Source: Planococcus plakortidis
GTDB taxonomy: Bacteria > Bacillota > Bacilli > Bacillales_A > Planococcaceae
Length of the DNA: 64,000 bases
NCBI RefSeq assembly: GCF_001687605.2
Contig: NZ_CP016539.2
Coordinates: forward strand, 2,820,501-2,884,500
Direction of reading: 5' to 3'
Positions 1 through 9,193 of this stretch are shown here, in pieces. The position numbers and the translations under genes were made by a program. The notes below the pieces were generated by a model that was given only the letters and a program-made list of their open reading frames with translations, made no database searches and was not told where the DNA came from. The first letter of the stretch is position 1, and the number at the start of each line of letters is the position of its first letter.

Positions 1-1335
1 ATTCTCCGTGTCGCCCGGTTTGACCTGCGGGCGAAACACCCCGGATTGCCGCAATGTCGGGCCGATCCCGAAACTGCCGCCTTTGAACAAGCCGAACGCT
101 TCTGCATCTTTCGGCGTTCGCACGTCCATCCATTCGATCGACTCGCGGATCCCCGGAAAAGACAGCGTCTCCATGCGCTCCAAAATACGCCCGATCCACT
201 CTTCATCATTTTTCCAATCGATTTCTGTGCCTGAAGGAACCGGCACAAGTACGTAAAGCACCGATTTCCCTTCAGGGGCAAGCGAATCGTCAATGACAGA
301 AGGATGGAATGTATAGAATGCCGGATTCTCCGTTTTATGCCCCCGGACAAATACGTCTTCCATATGTTCTTTATAATCATCACCGATAAAGAATTGGTGG
401 ACATTTACATCTTCATAAACTTTGTCCAATCCAAAATACAACAGCACACAACCTGAGGAAGGCGTAAATTCCTTCTGCTTTTTCGCTGGCGCCAATTGCT
501 GGATTCCCGGGAAATCCCCGTTATAGACAATTGCATCATAAGGCTCGACGCCTGACTCTGTTTCGACCGCTGTCGCACGGCCTTCTTCTTTCAAGATGCG
601 CTTGACGGGCGTGCCCAACCGGATTTCAACGCCCCGGCTGCGCAATTCCCGCTCCATGACGGGAATGATGCTTGCATAGCCGCCTTTCACATAATAGACG
701 CCGTGTTCATGTTCACTGAACGGCACGAGCGAGTACATGCCCGGCGCCCGGTATGGATCCCCGCCGATATAGAGGGCCTGCAGGGAGTAGGCCAGCTGTA
801 ACCGCTCATCCCTGAAATAGGACTCCATCAATTTATGCACAGATTGCTGGGGTTTCAGTTTCATCAAGTTGCGGATATTGCGGAAAGTCCAGAAATCCGC
901 TTTGCGGATGAAATCATGCTCCAGAAAAGCAGGCTTGCCGATATCGAAACGCTTCTTCCCTTCATCCATAAAGCGGATAAACCCTTCCCTATCATCCGGG
1001 AACTGCTCTTCGACTTCCTGTAATTGCCGCTCGCGCCCAGGGTATTTCGTATACACTTTGCCGTCTGTGAAACGGATTGTATAAAGCGGATCGCATAGTA
1101 ATAATTCGATGCTTTCCGGATCGATTCCTGCCTGGGCGAATAAATCGCGGAACATTTCCGGCAATAAGACGATCGTCGGGCCTTCATCGATCCGGAAGCC
1201 GTCCCGTTCCACAAACGCCATCCTGCCGCCAAGTTTATGCTCTTTTTCGTAAATCATGACTTCATAGCCGAGCTTCGTTAAATACAACGCGCCCATCAAT
1301 CCGCCGACACCGCCGCCGATCATCGCGATTCTCAT
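1..1335 (-). CDS. crtN: Diapophytoene desaturase CrtN (3' end outside window)
   Basis: FAD-dependent amine-oxidase-fold desaturase of the CrtI/CrtN family, expected to introduce double bonds into 4,4'-diapophytoene during C30 carotenoid synthesis at the membrane. The 445 visible codons are open from the ATG at 1335 to the window edge. The N-terminus has the dinucleotide-binding glycines (GGGVGG near residues 7-12) followed by the E-K...GGRM pattern. The stretch around residues 130-220 (FLE...RKADFW, then LYIGGDPYRAPGMYS) and the late GPTLRQSGVFRPQ resemble staphylococcal CrtN more than CrtP. The last part, with the usual HPG motif, lies outside. The start overlaps the stop of the upstream desaturase in an ATGA, so the two are translationally coupled. 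The substrate is inferred from the family. Confidence 0.8.
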   Translation of the reverse strand, partial: MRIAMIGGGVGGLMGALYLTKLGYEVMIYEKEHKLGGRMAFVERDGFRIDEGPTIVLLPEMFRDLFAQAGIDPESIELLLCDPLYTIRFTDGKVYTKYPGRERQLQEVEEQFPDDREGFIRFMDEGKKRFDIGKPAFLEHDFIRKADFWTFRNIRNLMKLKPQQSVHKLMESYFRDERLQLAYSLQALYIGGDPYRAPGMYSLVPFSEHEHGVYYVKGGYASIIPVMERELRSRGVEIRLGTPVKRILKEEGRATAVETESGVEPYDAIVYNGDFPGIQQLAPAKKQKEFTPSSGCVLLYFGLDKVYEDVNVHQFFIGDDYKEHMEDVFVRGHKTENPAFYTFHPSVIDDSLAPEGKSVLYVLVPVPSGTEIDWKNDEEWIGRILERMETLSFPGIRESIEWMDVRTPKDAEAFGLFKGGSFGIGPTLRQSGVFRPQVKPGDTEN

Positions 1336-2858
1336 GCAGTTCCCCTCGCTTTCGGAAGCGGGCCAATCGGGATTCCGGACCGCCCGTCTTCTTTCAGAAT
1401 GCCATTGACCGTGATGCGGGCGGATTCCAGGATGGTCGGCAAGCCGCTGCCGGGATGTGTCCCGCCCCCGACCAGCCAGCAATTGCCGAGCTCCTCGAAT
1501 TTATTGTGCGGGCGAAACACCATCATTTGCGATAATTGATGCCCTAAATTGAACGTGGCACCACGATAAACGGAGTAATCCGATTCCCAGCCGAACGGCG
1601 TCAGCATCTTCTCGACTTCGATATGGTCGCGCAGGTTCTTGAAATCGGTTTTTTCTTCAATGATGTCCAGCACCAATTCGCGGAAAGCTTCCTGTTCGTG
1701 CTCCCAACCGATATCGCTGAAATTATTCGGCACAGGTGCCAAAATATAAAGTGCCGATTTGCCTTCCGGAGCCAAGGTCGGATCCGTCACGCTGGCATTT
1801 TGGATATAGATCGACGGGTCCGCGGACAAAATGCGGGATTTCGTCATTTCTTCGACATTCTTCTGGTAATCTTTCGCAAAAACGATCGTGTGATGCGACA
1901 AATCGTATTTCTTATCCAGTCCCAAATAAAGCATGAACGTGGAACATGAATATTTTTTCTTGTCGAGCTTTTTCGGGGTGTATTTGTTCAAGATGCCTGG
2001 CTCTACCAGGTGGGTCATCACATGTGCAAAGTCGCCATTGATGACCACTTCATCCGCTGCTTCGCGGCTGCCGTCATACAAGTCGACGCCTTTTACATCG
2101 CGTCCCTCCACCCATAATTTCTGTACGCCTTTATTGAGATGGATGCGGCCGCCCATTTCCTTGACGGCTTTCGCCATCGCCGCAGACAATTGGTTGACAC
2201 CGCCGATCGGATGGTAGATACCGTAGGCATGTTCCATATAGGACAGGATGGTGAACGCGCCTGGGCATTCCCAGGGGGACATGCCGAGGTATTTCGACTG
2301 GAACGCAAACGCCATCTTCAAGCGCTCATCTTTGAAGTAGCGGGACAAGACATCATAAAGTGTCTTGCCTGCTTCAAGTTCCGGAAGCGCTTTGATCACT
2401 TTCGGCTGCATAAGGTCCGTCATGCGGTCCATTTTCGTCTGCAACAACGGTGATAGCGCTTCAAGCTTCTTGCCGGTTTCTTTCATGAAACGCGCATAAC
2501 CTTCCCCGTCGCCTTTGAAATTTTCATCAATTTGCTTGCGCATGGCTTCCGGGTCGCGCGTCATCACCAAATTCTGGTCTTCAAAGCGCAATTCATACAT
2601 CGGGTCCAATTCGACCGCTTCCATATAATCGTGGACATTGCGGCCGGTCGCCTCGAATAATTCCTCCACCAGATGAAGCATGCTCAAAAACGTCGGCCCT
2701 GTATCAAAAGTAAAATCACCCAATGTCAATGCAGCATTGCGCCCGCCGATGCGGTCATTTTTTTCATATATATCGACTTGGTATCCTTTGCTCGCCAAGA
2801 GCATTCCTGCTGCCAAGCCTCCTGGCCCCGCTCCTATAATAATCATTCGTTTTGCCAT
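1332..2858 (-). CDS. Phytoene desaturase family carotenoid enzyme (second CrtI/CrtN-type)
   Basis: A full-length 508-aa CrtI/CrtN family flavoprotein. The N-terminal IIGAGPGGLAAG binds FAD. EKNDRIGGRNAA follows, and the C-terminal GATFNLGHQLSQMMVFRPHN and GGGTHPGSGLPT motifs close the FAD site. It is the promoter-proximal gene of the visible carotenoid operon. Its TGA overlaps the ATG of the crtN-like gene. Two such paralogues in tandem are usual in C30 pathways, where one desaturates and the other desaturates further or oxidises the end groups. The sequence alone does not say which step this one does, so no symbol is given. The ATG at 2858 has GGGGGC 8 nt upstream. The promoter region carries the tandem 11-bp repeats at 2889-2907. 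Confidence 0.85.
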   Translation of the reverse strand: MAKRMIIIGAGPGGLAAGMLLASKGYQVDIYEKNDRIGGRNAALTLGDFTFDTGPTFLSMLHLVEELFEATGRNVHDYMEAVELDPMYELRFEDQNLVMTRDPEAMRKQIDENFKGDGEGYARFMKETGKKLEALSPLLQTKMDRMTDLMQPKVIKALPELEAGKTLYDVLSRYFKDERLKMAFAFQSKYLGMSPWECPGAFTILSYMEHAYGIYHPIGGVNQLSAAMAKAVKEMGGRIHLNKGVQKLWVEGRDVKGVDLYDGSREAADEVVINGDFAHVMTHLVEPGILNKYTPKKLDKKKYSCSTFMLYLGLDKKYDLSHHTIVFAKDYQKNVEEMTKSRILSADPSIYIQNASVTDPTLAPEGKSALYILAPVPNNFSDIGWEHEQEAFRELVLDIIEEKTDFKNLRDHIEVEKMLTPFGWESDYSVYRGATFNLGHQLSQMMVFRPHNKFEELGNCWLVGGGTHPGSGLPTILESARITVNGILKEDGRSGIPIGPLPKARGTA

Positions 2859-2888
2859 TGCGTAAGCCCCCGTTTCGCTTCTTAAAAG

Positions 2889-2907
2889 TTATACAATATC
2901 TATACAA
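2889..2907 (-). promoter_or_regulatory. Putative LitR/CarH-type operator of the carotenoid operon
   Basis: On the minus strand the sequence TTGTATAGATA is followed directly by TTGTATAACTT: two direct repeats with an exact 11-bp period, about 30-50 bp before the first carotenoid gene. A weaker third unit (GTATATAC) lies one more period upstream, at 2911-2918. The same tandem TTGTATAA repeat precedes the B12-binding MerR gene (44456) and the RND gene (53634). CarH-type regulators are known to bind tandem 11-bp direct repeats that overlap promoters. The assignment to this regulator is inference. Confidence 0.6.
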
Positions 2908-3160
2908 ATAGTATATACGTCTCTTCCCTAAAAGACTAATTATTTAACCTTTTTATGGTGCTTGTTTTTTAATTCGTGGGATGCAATGAGTTTTGTCGGT
3001 GCTTTCGGGGAATCGCTTCTTGGATCCGGATATAGTGAGGGGTTGCTTGTGGAATTGTTTTTGCGCTTGGAATGAAGCTTCATTTACCTATTCGCCGCCT
3101 GGCTTTGGGTTGGCCTCTTGCCGTAAGCCAATGCAATGGCGAAAGGAAGTTGAGCCATTT

Positions 3161-3220
3161 CATTTGCGACGCATCTGCGTAGTAGATGTGGGAGCAAGGT
3201 GTTTGATGTGATGCTCGAAT
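3161..3220 (+). repeat. Relic of the dispersed intergenic repeat
   Basis: This stretch starts CATTTGCGACGCATCTGC, continues GATGTGGGAGCAAG and ends GATGCTCGAA. It matches the centre of the repeat copy at 38417-38724 over about 60 bp, with few differences. The rest of the gap from 2919 to 3360 shows no convincing gene; it may hold further decayed parts of the repeat. Confidence 0.6.
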
Positions 3221-3363
3221 AAACTTTTTATCCTTGGCATCGGCTCACCCTGGACGCTTGGCGGCTGCGAGATGTCATTGATCGGAGTGTAGCTAATCAG
3301 ATCTGCTTCTATAGTTAGTTGCCGGCTAGTGGGGGAATCGCTTCCTCAGATTAGCGTCTTGTA

Positions 3364-3397
3364 ACAAAAAAACCCGGCTGACGGATCAGCCGGGTTT
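3364..3397 (-). terminator. Rho-independent terminator of the LysM-3D gene
   Basis: An AACCCGGCTGA/TCAGCCGGGTT stem is followed on the minus strand by a run of seven T. It sits 4 bp past the stop codon. Confidence 0.9.
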
Positions 3398-3400
3398 TGC

Positions 3401-3964
3401 TTATTTCAGGATTTTAATTTTTACGTTCTTGCGTCCCCATTTCAATGCTTTGTTGCGGTCTGGGATGAAGACATCGATTTTCTTGCCTTTGATGGCGCCG
3501 CCTGTATCGCCTGCGACAGCGTAGCCATAGCCTTCCACCCATACTTTCGTGCCAAGCGGGATGACTTTTGGATCGACTGCGATTACTTTAGCTCCAGGGT
3601 TCTTCTTCAAATTGATGCCGGTTCTGGTGATGCCCGAGCATCCTTTGCAATAGGCCGTGTAAGCTGTCGAGGAAACTGTAAATTCCTTCACCACTTTATC
3701 TTTGCTTGAAGATGGAGTCGATGGTTTGGAAATGGTTTGAGCCGTTGTTTTCTTCAATTTCAATTTTTGCTTCGGGTAGATCAAATTCGATTTCAAGCCA
3801 TTCCAGGATTTCAGGTTATTGACCGAGACTTTTGTCTGTTGGGAAATTTTATAAAGCGTATCACCGCTTTTGACTGTATAAACATTCGATGCTGCAGAAG
3901 TCGTAAGTGAAGTGCCGAGCAACAAGAGCATTGCCATTCCTAAAGCCGCCAATAATTTTTTCAA
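3401..3964 (-). CDS. Secreted LysM and 3D-domain cell-wall protein (YocH-like)
   Basis: A 187-aa exported wall-binding protein, probably a peptidoglycan hydrolase or remodelling enzyme. A signal peptide covers residues 1-25 (KKLLAALGMAMLLLLG, then TSAAS). One LysM motif (residues about 28-71, YTVKSGDTLYKISQQ) binds glycan. After a Ser/Thr/Lys linker comes a C-terminal 3D domain with its aspartates in AVDPKVIPLGT, AGDTGGAIKG and KIDVFIPD. This layout matches Bacillus YocH/YuiC-type proteins. Translation starts at a TTG preceded by AAAGGGGATAGGAAC. The gene stands alone between two terminators. The 3D fold resembles lytic transglycosylase MltA, but the enzyme activity here is inferred. Confidence 0.85.
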   Translation of the reverse strand: MKKLLAALGMAMLLLLGTSLTTSAASNVYTVKSGDTLYKISQQTKVSVNNLKSWNGLKSNLIYPKQKLKLKKTTAQTISKPSTPSSSKDKVVKEFTVSSTAYTAYCKGCSGITRTGINLKKNPGAKVIAVDPKVIPLGTKVWVEGYGYAVAGDTGGAIKGKKIDVFIPDRNKALKWGRKNVKIKILK

Positions 3965-4148
3965 GTTCCTATCCCCTTTGCGTATCGGATAATTGCGCCT
4001 TGCGTAAATCGTTTGAAAGCTTTTCAGTAAAAATAAAATAGCACGGCAAGGTTACAATCATGTGACAGCATTAGGCATATTTGATGACAATTGCGCTTTT
4101 TTTCGTGACAAAAGGACCTATTCCTATAAAACATTAAACGCAGAAATA

Positions 4149-4192
4149 AAAAAAGGCCCTTTCCGAAGCTTTGAAAGCTCGGAAAAGGCCCC
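4149..4192 (-). terminator. Terminator of dbpA
   Basis: The long stem GGCCTTTTCCGAGCTTT/AAAGCTTCGGAAAGGGCC is followed on the minus strand by seven T, just past the stop codon at 4196. Confidence 0.9.
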
Positions 4193-4195
4193 ACC

Positions 4196-5641
4196 TCATT
4201 TTTTCGCTTTATGCACTTTCAAGGTCTTGCCTTTGACGGTTTTGTCTTTCATCGCCTTCAAGACATGGAGCCCTTTGCCGTTCAGGATGTCGATGTAAGT
4301 GACAGTGTCCTGGATCTTAATGATGCCGATATCTTCCGCCGTGATGCCGGGGATGCTGGTCAAAGTCCCGACAAAATCGACGGCGCGCAGCTTTTTCTTC
4401 TTGCCTCCGTTGAAATACAGCTTCATGATGTCTTGGTTGAGCGCAGCCGCTTTATGTTTCTTCGGCTTCTGGCGGCTCTCGATCTTGTCTTCAAACGCCG
4501 GTTTCGCCAAGGCGACTTGCTCTCTCGAGGGGCGTTCGACACGCGAAATCTCAAACCCTAAATAATCTTCCGTTTCTTTCAGGAATTTATCCTCGAACGG
4601 TGTGACGAACGAAATCGCCTTGCCGCTCTTGCCGGCACGCCCTGTCCGCCCTGCGCGGTGGACATAGCTTTCTTTTTCGAGCGGGAAATCATAATTGATG
4701 ACATGGGTGATACCGTCAATATCGATGCCTCGCGCCGCGACATCGGTGGCGACCAGGTAACGGAACTCGCCCCGCCGGAAATCATCCATGACACCGAACC
4801 GGTCTTCCTGTGTCATGCCGCCATGCAATTGGTCGCTTGTATAGAACAAACGCTCAAGCCCTTCCGATACTGCATCGACCTGGTCTTTCGTCCGGCAGAA
4901 AATGATGCAGCTGTCCGGATTCTCCACTACGGTCACATCGCGCAGCAATTGGAATTTATCCTGTTCCTTGACGATATACAAAGAATGCTCGATGCGTTCT
5001 TCCAAGGTATCGGCTGCCTGGATCGCGATATAGCGCGGAGAGCGCATGAAATCACGTTGCAGCTTTTCCAGATGCTCGGGGAAGGTTGCCGAGAACAACA
5101 TCGTCGTCCGTTGTTTCGGAAGCTGCTTGATGATCGATTCGACTTGTTCGATAAAGCCCATATTGAGCATCTCGTCCGCTTCATCGAGTACCAGGTATTC
5201 GATTTTTTCGAGTTTCAATGTCCCTTTTTCGATATGGTCGAGCACGCGCCCCGGTGTTCCGACGACGATATGGCATTTTTGCTTCAGCTCTTCCTTCTGG
5301 TAGACAAAAGGGTGCTTGCCGTAGATCGCGGCTGCCTTGATGCGCTTGAAACGGCCGATGTGGGTGATGTCTTCTTTCACTTGGTCGGCAAGTTCACGTG
5401 TCGGGGTCAGGACGAGTGCCTGGGGCTTGTTTTCCTCCCAATCGACGAGTTCACACAATGGAATGCCGAATGCGGCCGTCTTGCCGCTGCCGGTTTGTGA
5501 TTTGACGGTCAAGTCGTATTTTTCAAGAGCGGCCGGGATGACTTGCTGCTGCACTTCCGTCGCTTGCCGGTAGCCCAGGCCTTCCAGCGCTTTTGCGATC
5601 GACTCGCTGATGCCGTAAGCTTTAAATTGGTTCGTGTCCAT
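4196..5641 (-). CDS. dbpA: DEAD-box ATP-dependent RNA helicase DbpA/YxiN
   Basis: A 481-aa RNA helicase. The Q-motif region leads to AQTGSGKT-like motif I ([12 protein letters not shown]), then [20 protein letters not shown] (VLDEADEML), SAT (LFSATFPE) and the C-terminal helicase motif [13 protein letters not shown]. After the helicase core, the last 80 or so residues ([20 protein letters not shown]) form the DbpA RNA-binding domain. In the family this domain recognises hairpin 92 of 23S rRNA, pointing to a role in assembly of the large ribosomal subunit. The start is set at the ATG at 5641 because GGAGAAGGAG lies just upstream. An in-frame ATG 7 codons earlier overlaps this ribosome site and is less likely. 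It is a single gene with its own terminator. Confidence 0.92.
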   Translation of the reverse strand: MDTNQFKAYGISESIAKALEGLGYRQATEVQQQVIPAALEKYDLTVKSQTGSGKTAAFGIPLCELVDWEENKPQALVLTPTRELADQVKEDITHIGRFKRIKAAAIYGKHPFVYQKEELKQKCHIVVGTPGRVLDHIEKGTLKLEKIEYLVLDEADEMLNMGFIEQVESIIKQLPKQRTTMLFSATFPEHLEKLQRDFMRSPRYIAIQAADTLEERIEHSLYIVKEQDKFQLLRDVTVVENPDSCIIFCRTKDQVDAVSEGLERLFYTSDQLHGGMTQEDRFGVMDDFRRGEFRYLVATDVAARGIDIDGITHVINYDFPLEKESYVHRAGRTGRAGKSGKAISFVTPFEDKFLKETEDYLGFEISRVERPSREQVALAKPAFEDKIESRQKPKKHKAAALNQDIMKLYFNGGKKKKLRAVDFVGTLTSIPGITAEDIGIIKIQDTVTYIDILNGKGLHVLKAMKDKTVKGKTLKVHKAKK

Positions 5642-5723
5642 AAGTTCTCCTTCTCCGTTCATCTGTCTTATCTTTTCATTATGGCACGGATCGGGCGGTT
5701 TTGCAGTTGAGCGATTATTGGCA

Positions 5724-7595
5724 TTATTGGTCGAGCAGGCTGACGGAGACTTTCACATCGAGCGACTGGCTGCCGCCGCGGTAAACGCCTTGCACCGGGC
5801 TGACATCGTTGTAGTCGCGGCCGACACCGACGCGGATATGATTTTCGAGCGCCTCGACATTATTCGTCGGATCGAGCCCGACCCAGCCGATGCCCGGCAC
5901 CATGAACTCCACCCACGCGTGGCTTGCCGCATCGCCGACAAGCGCGGAATCTTCCCCTACATACAAATAGCCACTGACATAACGTGCCGGGATGTGCTTG
6001 TTGCGCAAGATGCCGAGCATAACGTGCGTAATGTCCTGGCACACGCCTTTTTTCAAATCGAACGATTCACTCGCCTTCGTCGTGACAGTCGTCGAATCGC
6101 CGTCATAGGTGAAATGGTCGAATACGTACTCAGTCACATCGATTGCGTATTGCACCGGATTGGTCATCGCCCCGAGCTCCCTGTCGACCAATTCCATCTG
6201 TTCCGGCGTGATGTACGTATAAGCGGTATTGCTCAAGTACGCCAAGTAATGTTCTTTAAACAATTGGGAATGGAAAATGACGTTCATTTCCGGCGAGTAA
6301 TCGATGCGATGGATGAACGGGCTTTTCTGGATGCTGACGATGGACGTCGATTTCACTTCCAGGTGCTGGTGATGTTCCGCAATGAAAAACGTCTCGACAT
6401 TATTGCCAAAAATATCGACATGTTCTTTCGTCAATGTCGCGGGCGTGATATCCGCACGGTAGGACAGGAGGCGCTGGCATTCATCCGTCCGTGGTTTCAG
6501 GCGGATGGTATTCATGCTTTGGTCGACAATTGTTTCATAATCAAAAATATTGGTATGCTCGATTTTGTATTTCATAGAAGTTATTCCTTTCATGTCCATC
6601 CCCTGGGATTGGAAAGCGGTAGCTGTTTCCGCTTCCGGATCGGTCAGATAATAAGTGCTGGAGAAAATGCGGCTGATTTCATTGCAGCCGTCCTGGAAAC
6701 GGTTCAGGAAATGCATCAATCCGTCCGAATCCAAGGATTCGATATCCGTCTCGCTGAAGGAAGTCCGGACTTCATCGAGTTTTGCATACAATTCCCATGA
6801 ATAATGGGACACTTTGCCTTCTTCAAGTTCTTCGACCGCATCCCGCACGTGGTCGAGGCAATAGCGGATCGATCTTGGGAAGGTCTTGTCTGAGATCAAA
6901 AAAGCCAATACGCTCTTCGGTTCCATGCGCGGCGGATGGCTCTTCAAATAAGCATTATAGCCATTGGTCATCCGCAGGGCCGCCAGCCAGAAATAATAAT
7001 CATCGGTCTTTTCTTTTCTGACACGCTCACGCGTCCTCTCGCAGACAACATTCAAAATGCGGGCTGTCTTTTCTGCGCGTTCGAGCCATTTGGCAATTTT
7101 GATCATCTGGTACGCCACGCCCCGGGACATCGATGATTCGACTATTCCCTGGGAAATAAGCGAAGTCGTTTTGATATCTTCAAGGAACGAGCTCATTTCG
7201 CTGGCCGAACTGTTTTTCAAATCCATCTCAGACAATGACAGATACGCGCGGTTCCATGTTTCCCAATAGTCATCCGGGATATGGTCCCGGCTGATGCGGG
7301 CATTTTCACGGACGACCATCGCGCAGCTCGCGACCGAATTGGCGTTTTCCTGTGCCATCGCCAAATACTGCACCAGTTCCGATTCTTCATACCTTGGGTT
7401 GGCTTTGATCCGGCGCATCGTCTCGGTCGAGTCGCAGATTTCAAAAATCAGCCGCCAATCCGAATCGCGCACGAGTTCTTCATCGGCCGCTTCAATCATC
7501 TGCAAGAGTTGTACGTCGAGGATGCGCGCGTTATTTTCCGCCCGCTCAACATTCCGGGACATCCAATACAGTGAATTTGCAACACGGCTTAACAT
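5724..7595 (-). CDS. Alpha-E domain protein fused to transglutaminase-like domain
   Basis: 623 aa with two parts that are usually separate genes. Residues 1 to about 315 are an all-helical alpha-E (DUF403) domain starting [21 protein letters not shown]. Residues about 341-623 are a transglutaminase-like protease with an N-terminal beta region and a catalytic Cys ([14 protein letters not shown]), His ([10 protein letters not shown]) and Asp (GWVGLDPTN). Family knowledge: alpha-E, transglutaminase and permuted ATP-grasp genes travel together and are predicted to make or break a peptide-like bond; the product is unknown. The start directly abuts the TAA of the ATP-grasp gene (TAAATG). No stop separates the halves, but the second half begins with its own ATG (6575) and an AAAGGA ribosome site, so both a fusion and a free second protein may be made. 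Confidence 0.85.
   Translation of the reverse strand: MLSRVANSLYWMSRNVERAENNARILDVQLLQMIEAADEELVRDSDWRLIFEICDSTETMRRIKANPRYEESELVQYLAMAQENANSVASCAMVVRENARISRDHIPDDYWETWNRAYLSLSEMDLKNSSASEMSSFLEDIKTTSLISQGIVESSMSRGVAYQMIKIAKWLERAEKTARILNVVCERTRERVRKEKTDDYYFWLAALRMTNGYNAYLKSHPPRMEPKSVLAFLISDKTFPRSIRYCLDHVRDAVEELEEGKVSHYSWELYAKLDEVRTSFSETDIESLDSDGLMHFLNRFQDGCNEISRIFSSTYYLTDPEAETATAFQSQGMDMKGITSMKYKIEHTNIFDYETIVDQSMNTIRLKPRTDECQRLLSYRADITPATLTKEHVDIFGNNVETFFIAEHHQHLEVKSTSIVSIQKSPFIHRIDYSPEMNVIFHSQLFKEHYLAYLSNTAYTYITPEQMELVDRELGAMTNPVQYAIDVTEYVFDHFTYDGDSTTVTTKASESFDLKKGVCQDITHVMLGILRNKHIPARYVSGYLYVGEDSALVGDAASHAWVEFMVPGIGWVGLDPTNNVEALENHIRVGVGRDYNDVSPVQGVYRGGSQSLDVKVSVSLLDQ
6573..6590 (-). promoter_or_regulatory. 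Internal ribosome binding site and ATG within the fusion gene
   Basis: On the minus strand AAAGGA is followed 9 nt later by an in-frame ATG at 6575-6573 (MKYKIEH). This is exactly where stand-alone transglutaminase-like proteins of this type begin. Initiation here would give a 283-aa protein. Confidence 0.5.
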
Positions 7596-9053
7596 TTACG
7601 CATCCTCCCCTTCTTCTTTCTTCTTGAATACCCAGGTGTCTTTTCCGCCACCGCCTTGTGAAGAGTTGACGACAAGCGAGCCCTCCTTCAGCGCCACACG
7701 GGATAATCCGCCAGGGAGCACGTGCGTCGTCTCGCCTCTCATGACGAAGACCCTCAGATCCACATGGCAAGGGTAGAATTTCTCTCCCTGATAAGCAGGT
7801 GCGCGGGACAGCTTGATCGTCGGTTGGGCAATGTATTGATGGGGAGTCTCGATGATCTTCTCCCTGAATTTTTCGATCAGTTCCTTCGAAGCGTGCGGCC
7901 CGACCAGCATATCGTAACCCCCGGATGCCCCCACATTCTTGACGACGAGCTCCTCGAGATGCTCGAGTACCCATTCCCGGTCCCCGGGCTTATCGAGCAA
8001 ATAAGTTTTCACATTGTCGATGATCGGTTCTTCGCCCAAATAATAGCGGATCATCTCCGGCACGTACGCATAGATCGCCTTATCATCTGCGACGCCATTG
8101 CCGACCGCATTCAAAATCGCGACATTGCCTTGTTGATAAGCTTCCATCAAGCCACGGACCCCGAGTGCGGAATCGGGACGGAATGCCTCCGGATCCAGGA
8201 AATCATCGTCGATACGGCGATAGATGATGTCGACACGCTTCAGCCCGCGGATCGATTTCATGTAGACGATATTGTTGCGGACGACGAGATCGCGGCCTTC
8301 AACCAAATCCATGCCCATCTGCTGGGCCAGGAAGACATGGTCATAATAAGCCGAGTTGTACATCCCTGGCGTCAACAGCACCGCAAAGGGCTTGTCTTTC
8401 CGTTCCCTCGGGGCGTGATCCAAAATCGCCTCATGCAGAAAGCTCATCTGATGCTCGAGCGTCCTCACTGAATGGTTGACGAAAAACTCAGGATACACTT
8501 GGCGCATGACGTAACGGTTCTGGTAAACATAAGACAGGCCGGATGGATTGCGCAAATTATCTTCCAGCACGTGGTATTTTCCGTTTTCATCCCGGATCAA
8601 ATCGATGCCCGCCAAAAAGATATGGTTATTAAGCGGAACCTTGACCCCTTTCATCTGCTTTTCGTAATAATAAGGATTGTCTTCGACCAGATGGTGCGGG
8701 ACGATCCCCGCTTCGATGATCTTTTGGCCGTGATAGACATCGTCCAAAAAGCGGTTCAGCGCTTCCGCACGCTGGGTCATCCCTTTCTCGACCACTTCCC
8801 ACTCTTCCGGCGGGATGATGATCGGCACGAAGTCGAACGGCATTGTCCTCTCGGTTCCTACATTATTATGGTAGACAGTGAAAGTGATTCCTTGGCGAAG
8901 AAACGATAATTGAGCTGTTTCATGTTTTTCCCTCAACTCATCCTCTGAAAATCGCTTGATCACTTCATGGAAAGTTTCATAGTGAGCTTTAGGCTTTCCA
9001 TCCGGCGTAAACATTTCGTCAAAAAACGGACTGGTTTTATAGTCATTAAACAC
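7596..9053 (-). CDS. Circularly permuted ATP-grasp protein (type 2, DUF404/DUF407)
   Basis: A 485-aa cytoplasmic protein of the circularly permuted ATP-grasp family. Recognisable blocks are the N-terminal FNDYKTSPFFDEMF and GITFTVYHNN, LEDNLRNPSGLSYV, the central AILNAVGNGVADDKA, the nucleotide-binding VVKNVGASGGYDMLVGP and the C-terminal DLRVFVMRGE...PGGLSRVAL followed by SSQGGGGKDTWV. These enzymes are expected to form an amide bond using ATP; the substrate is not known. Its stop touches the start of the alpha-E/transglutaminase gene, so the two are one operon and very likely one pathway. The ATG at 9053 begins MFNDYK. The length is normal for the family. The gap upstream (9054-9193) holds the likely promoter but no clear -10/-35. 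Confidence 0.88.
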   Translation of the reverse strand: MFNDYKTSPFFDEMFTPDGKPKAHYETFHEVIKRFSEDELREKHETAQLSFLRQGITFTVYHNNVGTERTMPFDFVPIIIPPEEWEVVEKGMTQRAEALNRFLDDVYHGQKIIEAGIVPHHLVEDNPYYYEKQMKGVKVPLNNHIFLAGIDLIRDENGKYHVLEDNLRNPSGLSYVYQNRYVMRQVYPEFFVNHSVRTLEHQMSFLHEAILDHAPRERKDKPFAVLLTPGMYNSAYYDHVFLAQQMGMDLVEGRDLVVRNNIVYMKSIRGLKRVDIIYRRIDDDFLDPEAFRPDSALGVRGLMEAYQQGNVAILNAVGNGVADDKAIYAYVPEMIRYYLGEEPIIDNVKTYLLDKPGDREWVLEHLEELVVKNVGASGGYDMLVGPHASKELIEKFREKIIETPHQYIAQPTIKLSRAPAYQGEKFYPCHVDLRVFVMRGETTHVLPGGLSRVALKEGSLVVNSSQGGGGKDTWVFKKKEEGEDA

Positions 9054-9193
9054 GTGGCCAACCCCCCTCTATTGGAATGCCGCCAGCAAATGCGGATGAT
9101 ATTCAAAAGGAGCGAATTTTCTGTCTACTGGAGGGAAAGAAAAAGCCATGCCCATGCCCGGCATAGCTGTTCTTTGTTCTATTATAACCGAAG

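Noticed and set aside
1077-1084. Single TTGTATAA in crtN, a possible regulator site
   Set aside because: Only one unit, inside coding sequence, without an 11-bp partner.
5634-6800. 388-codon open frame on the plus strand
   Set aside because: It is antisense to the transglutaminase-fusion gene, a by-product of GC-biased third codon positions; no start signal.
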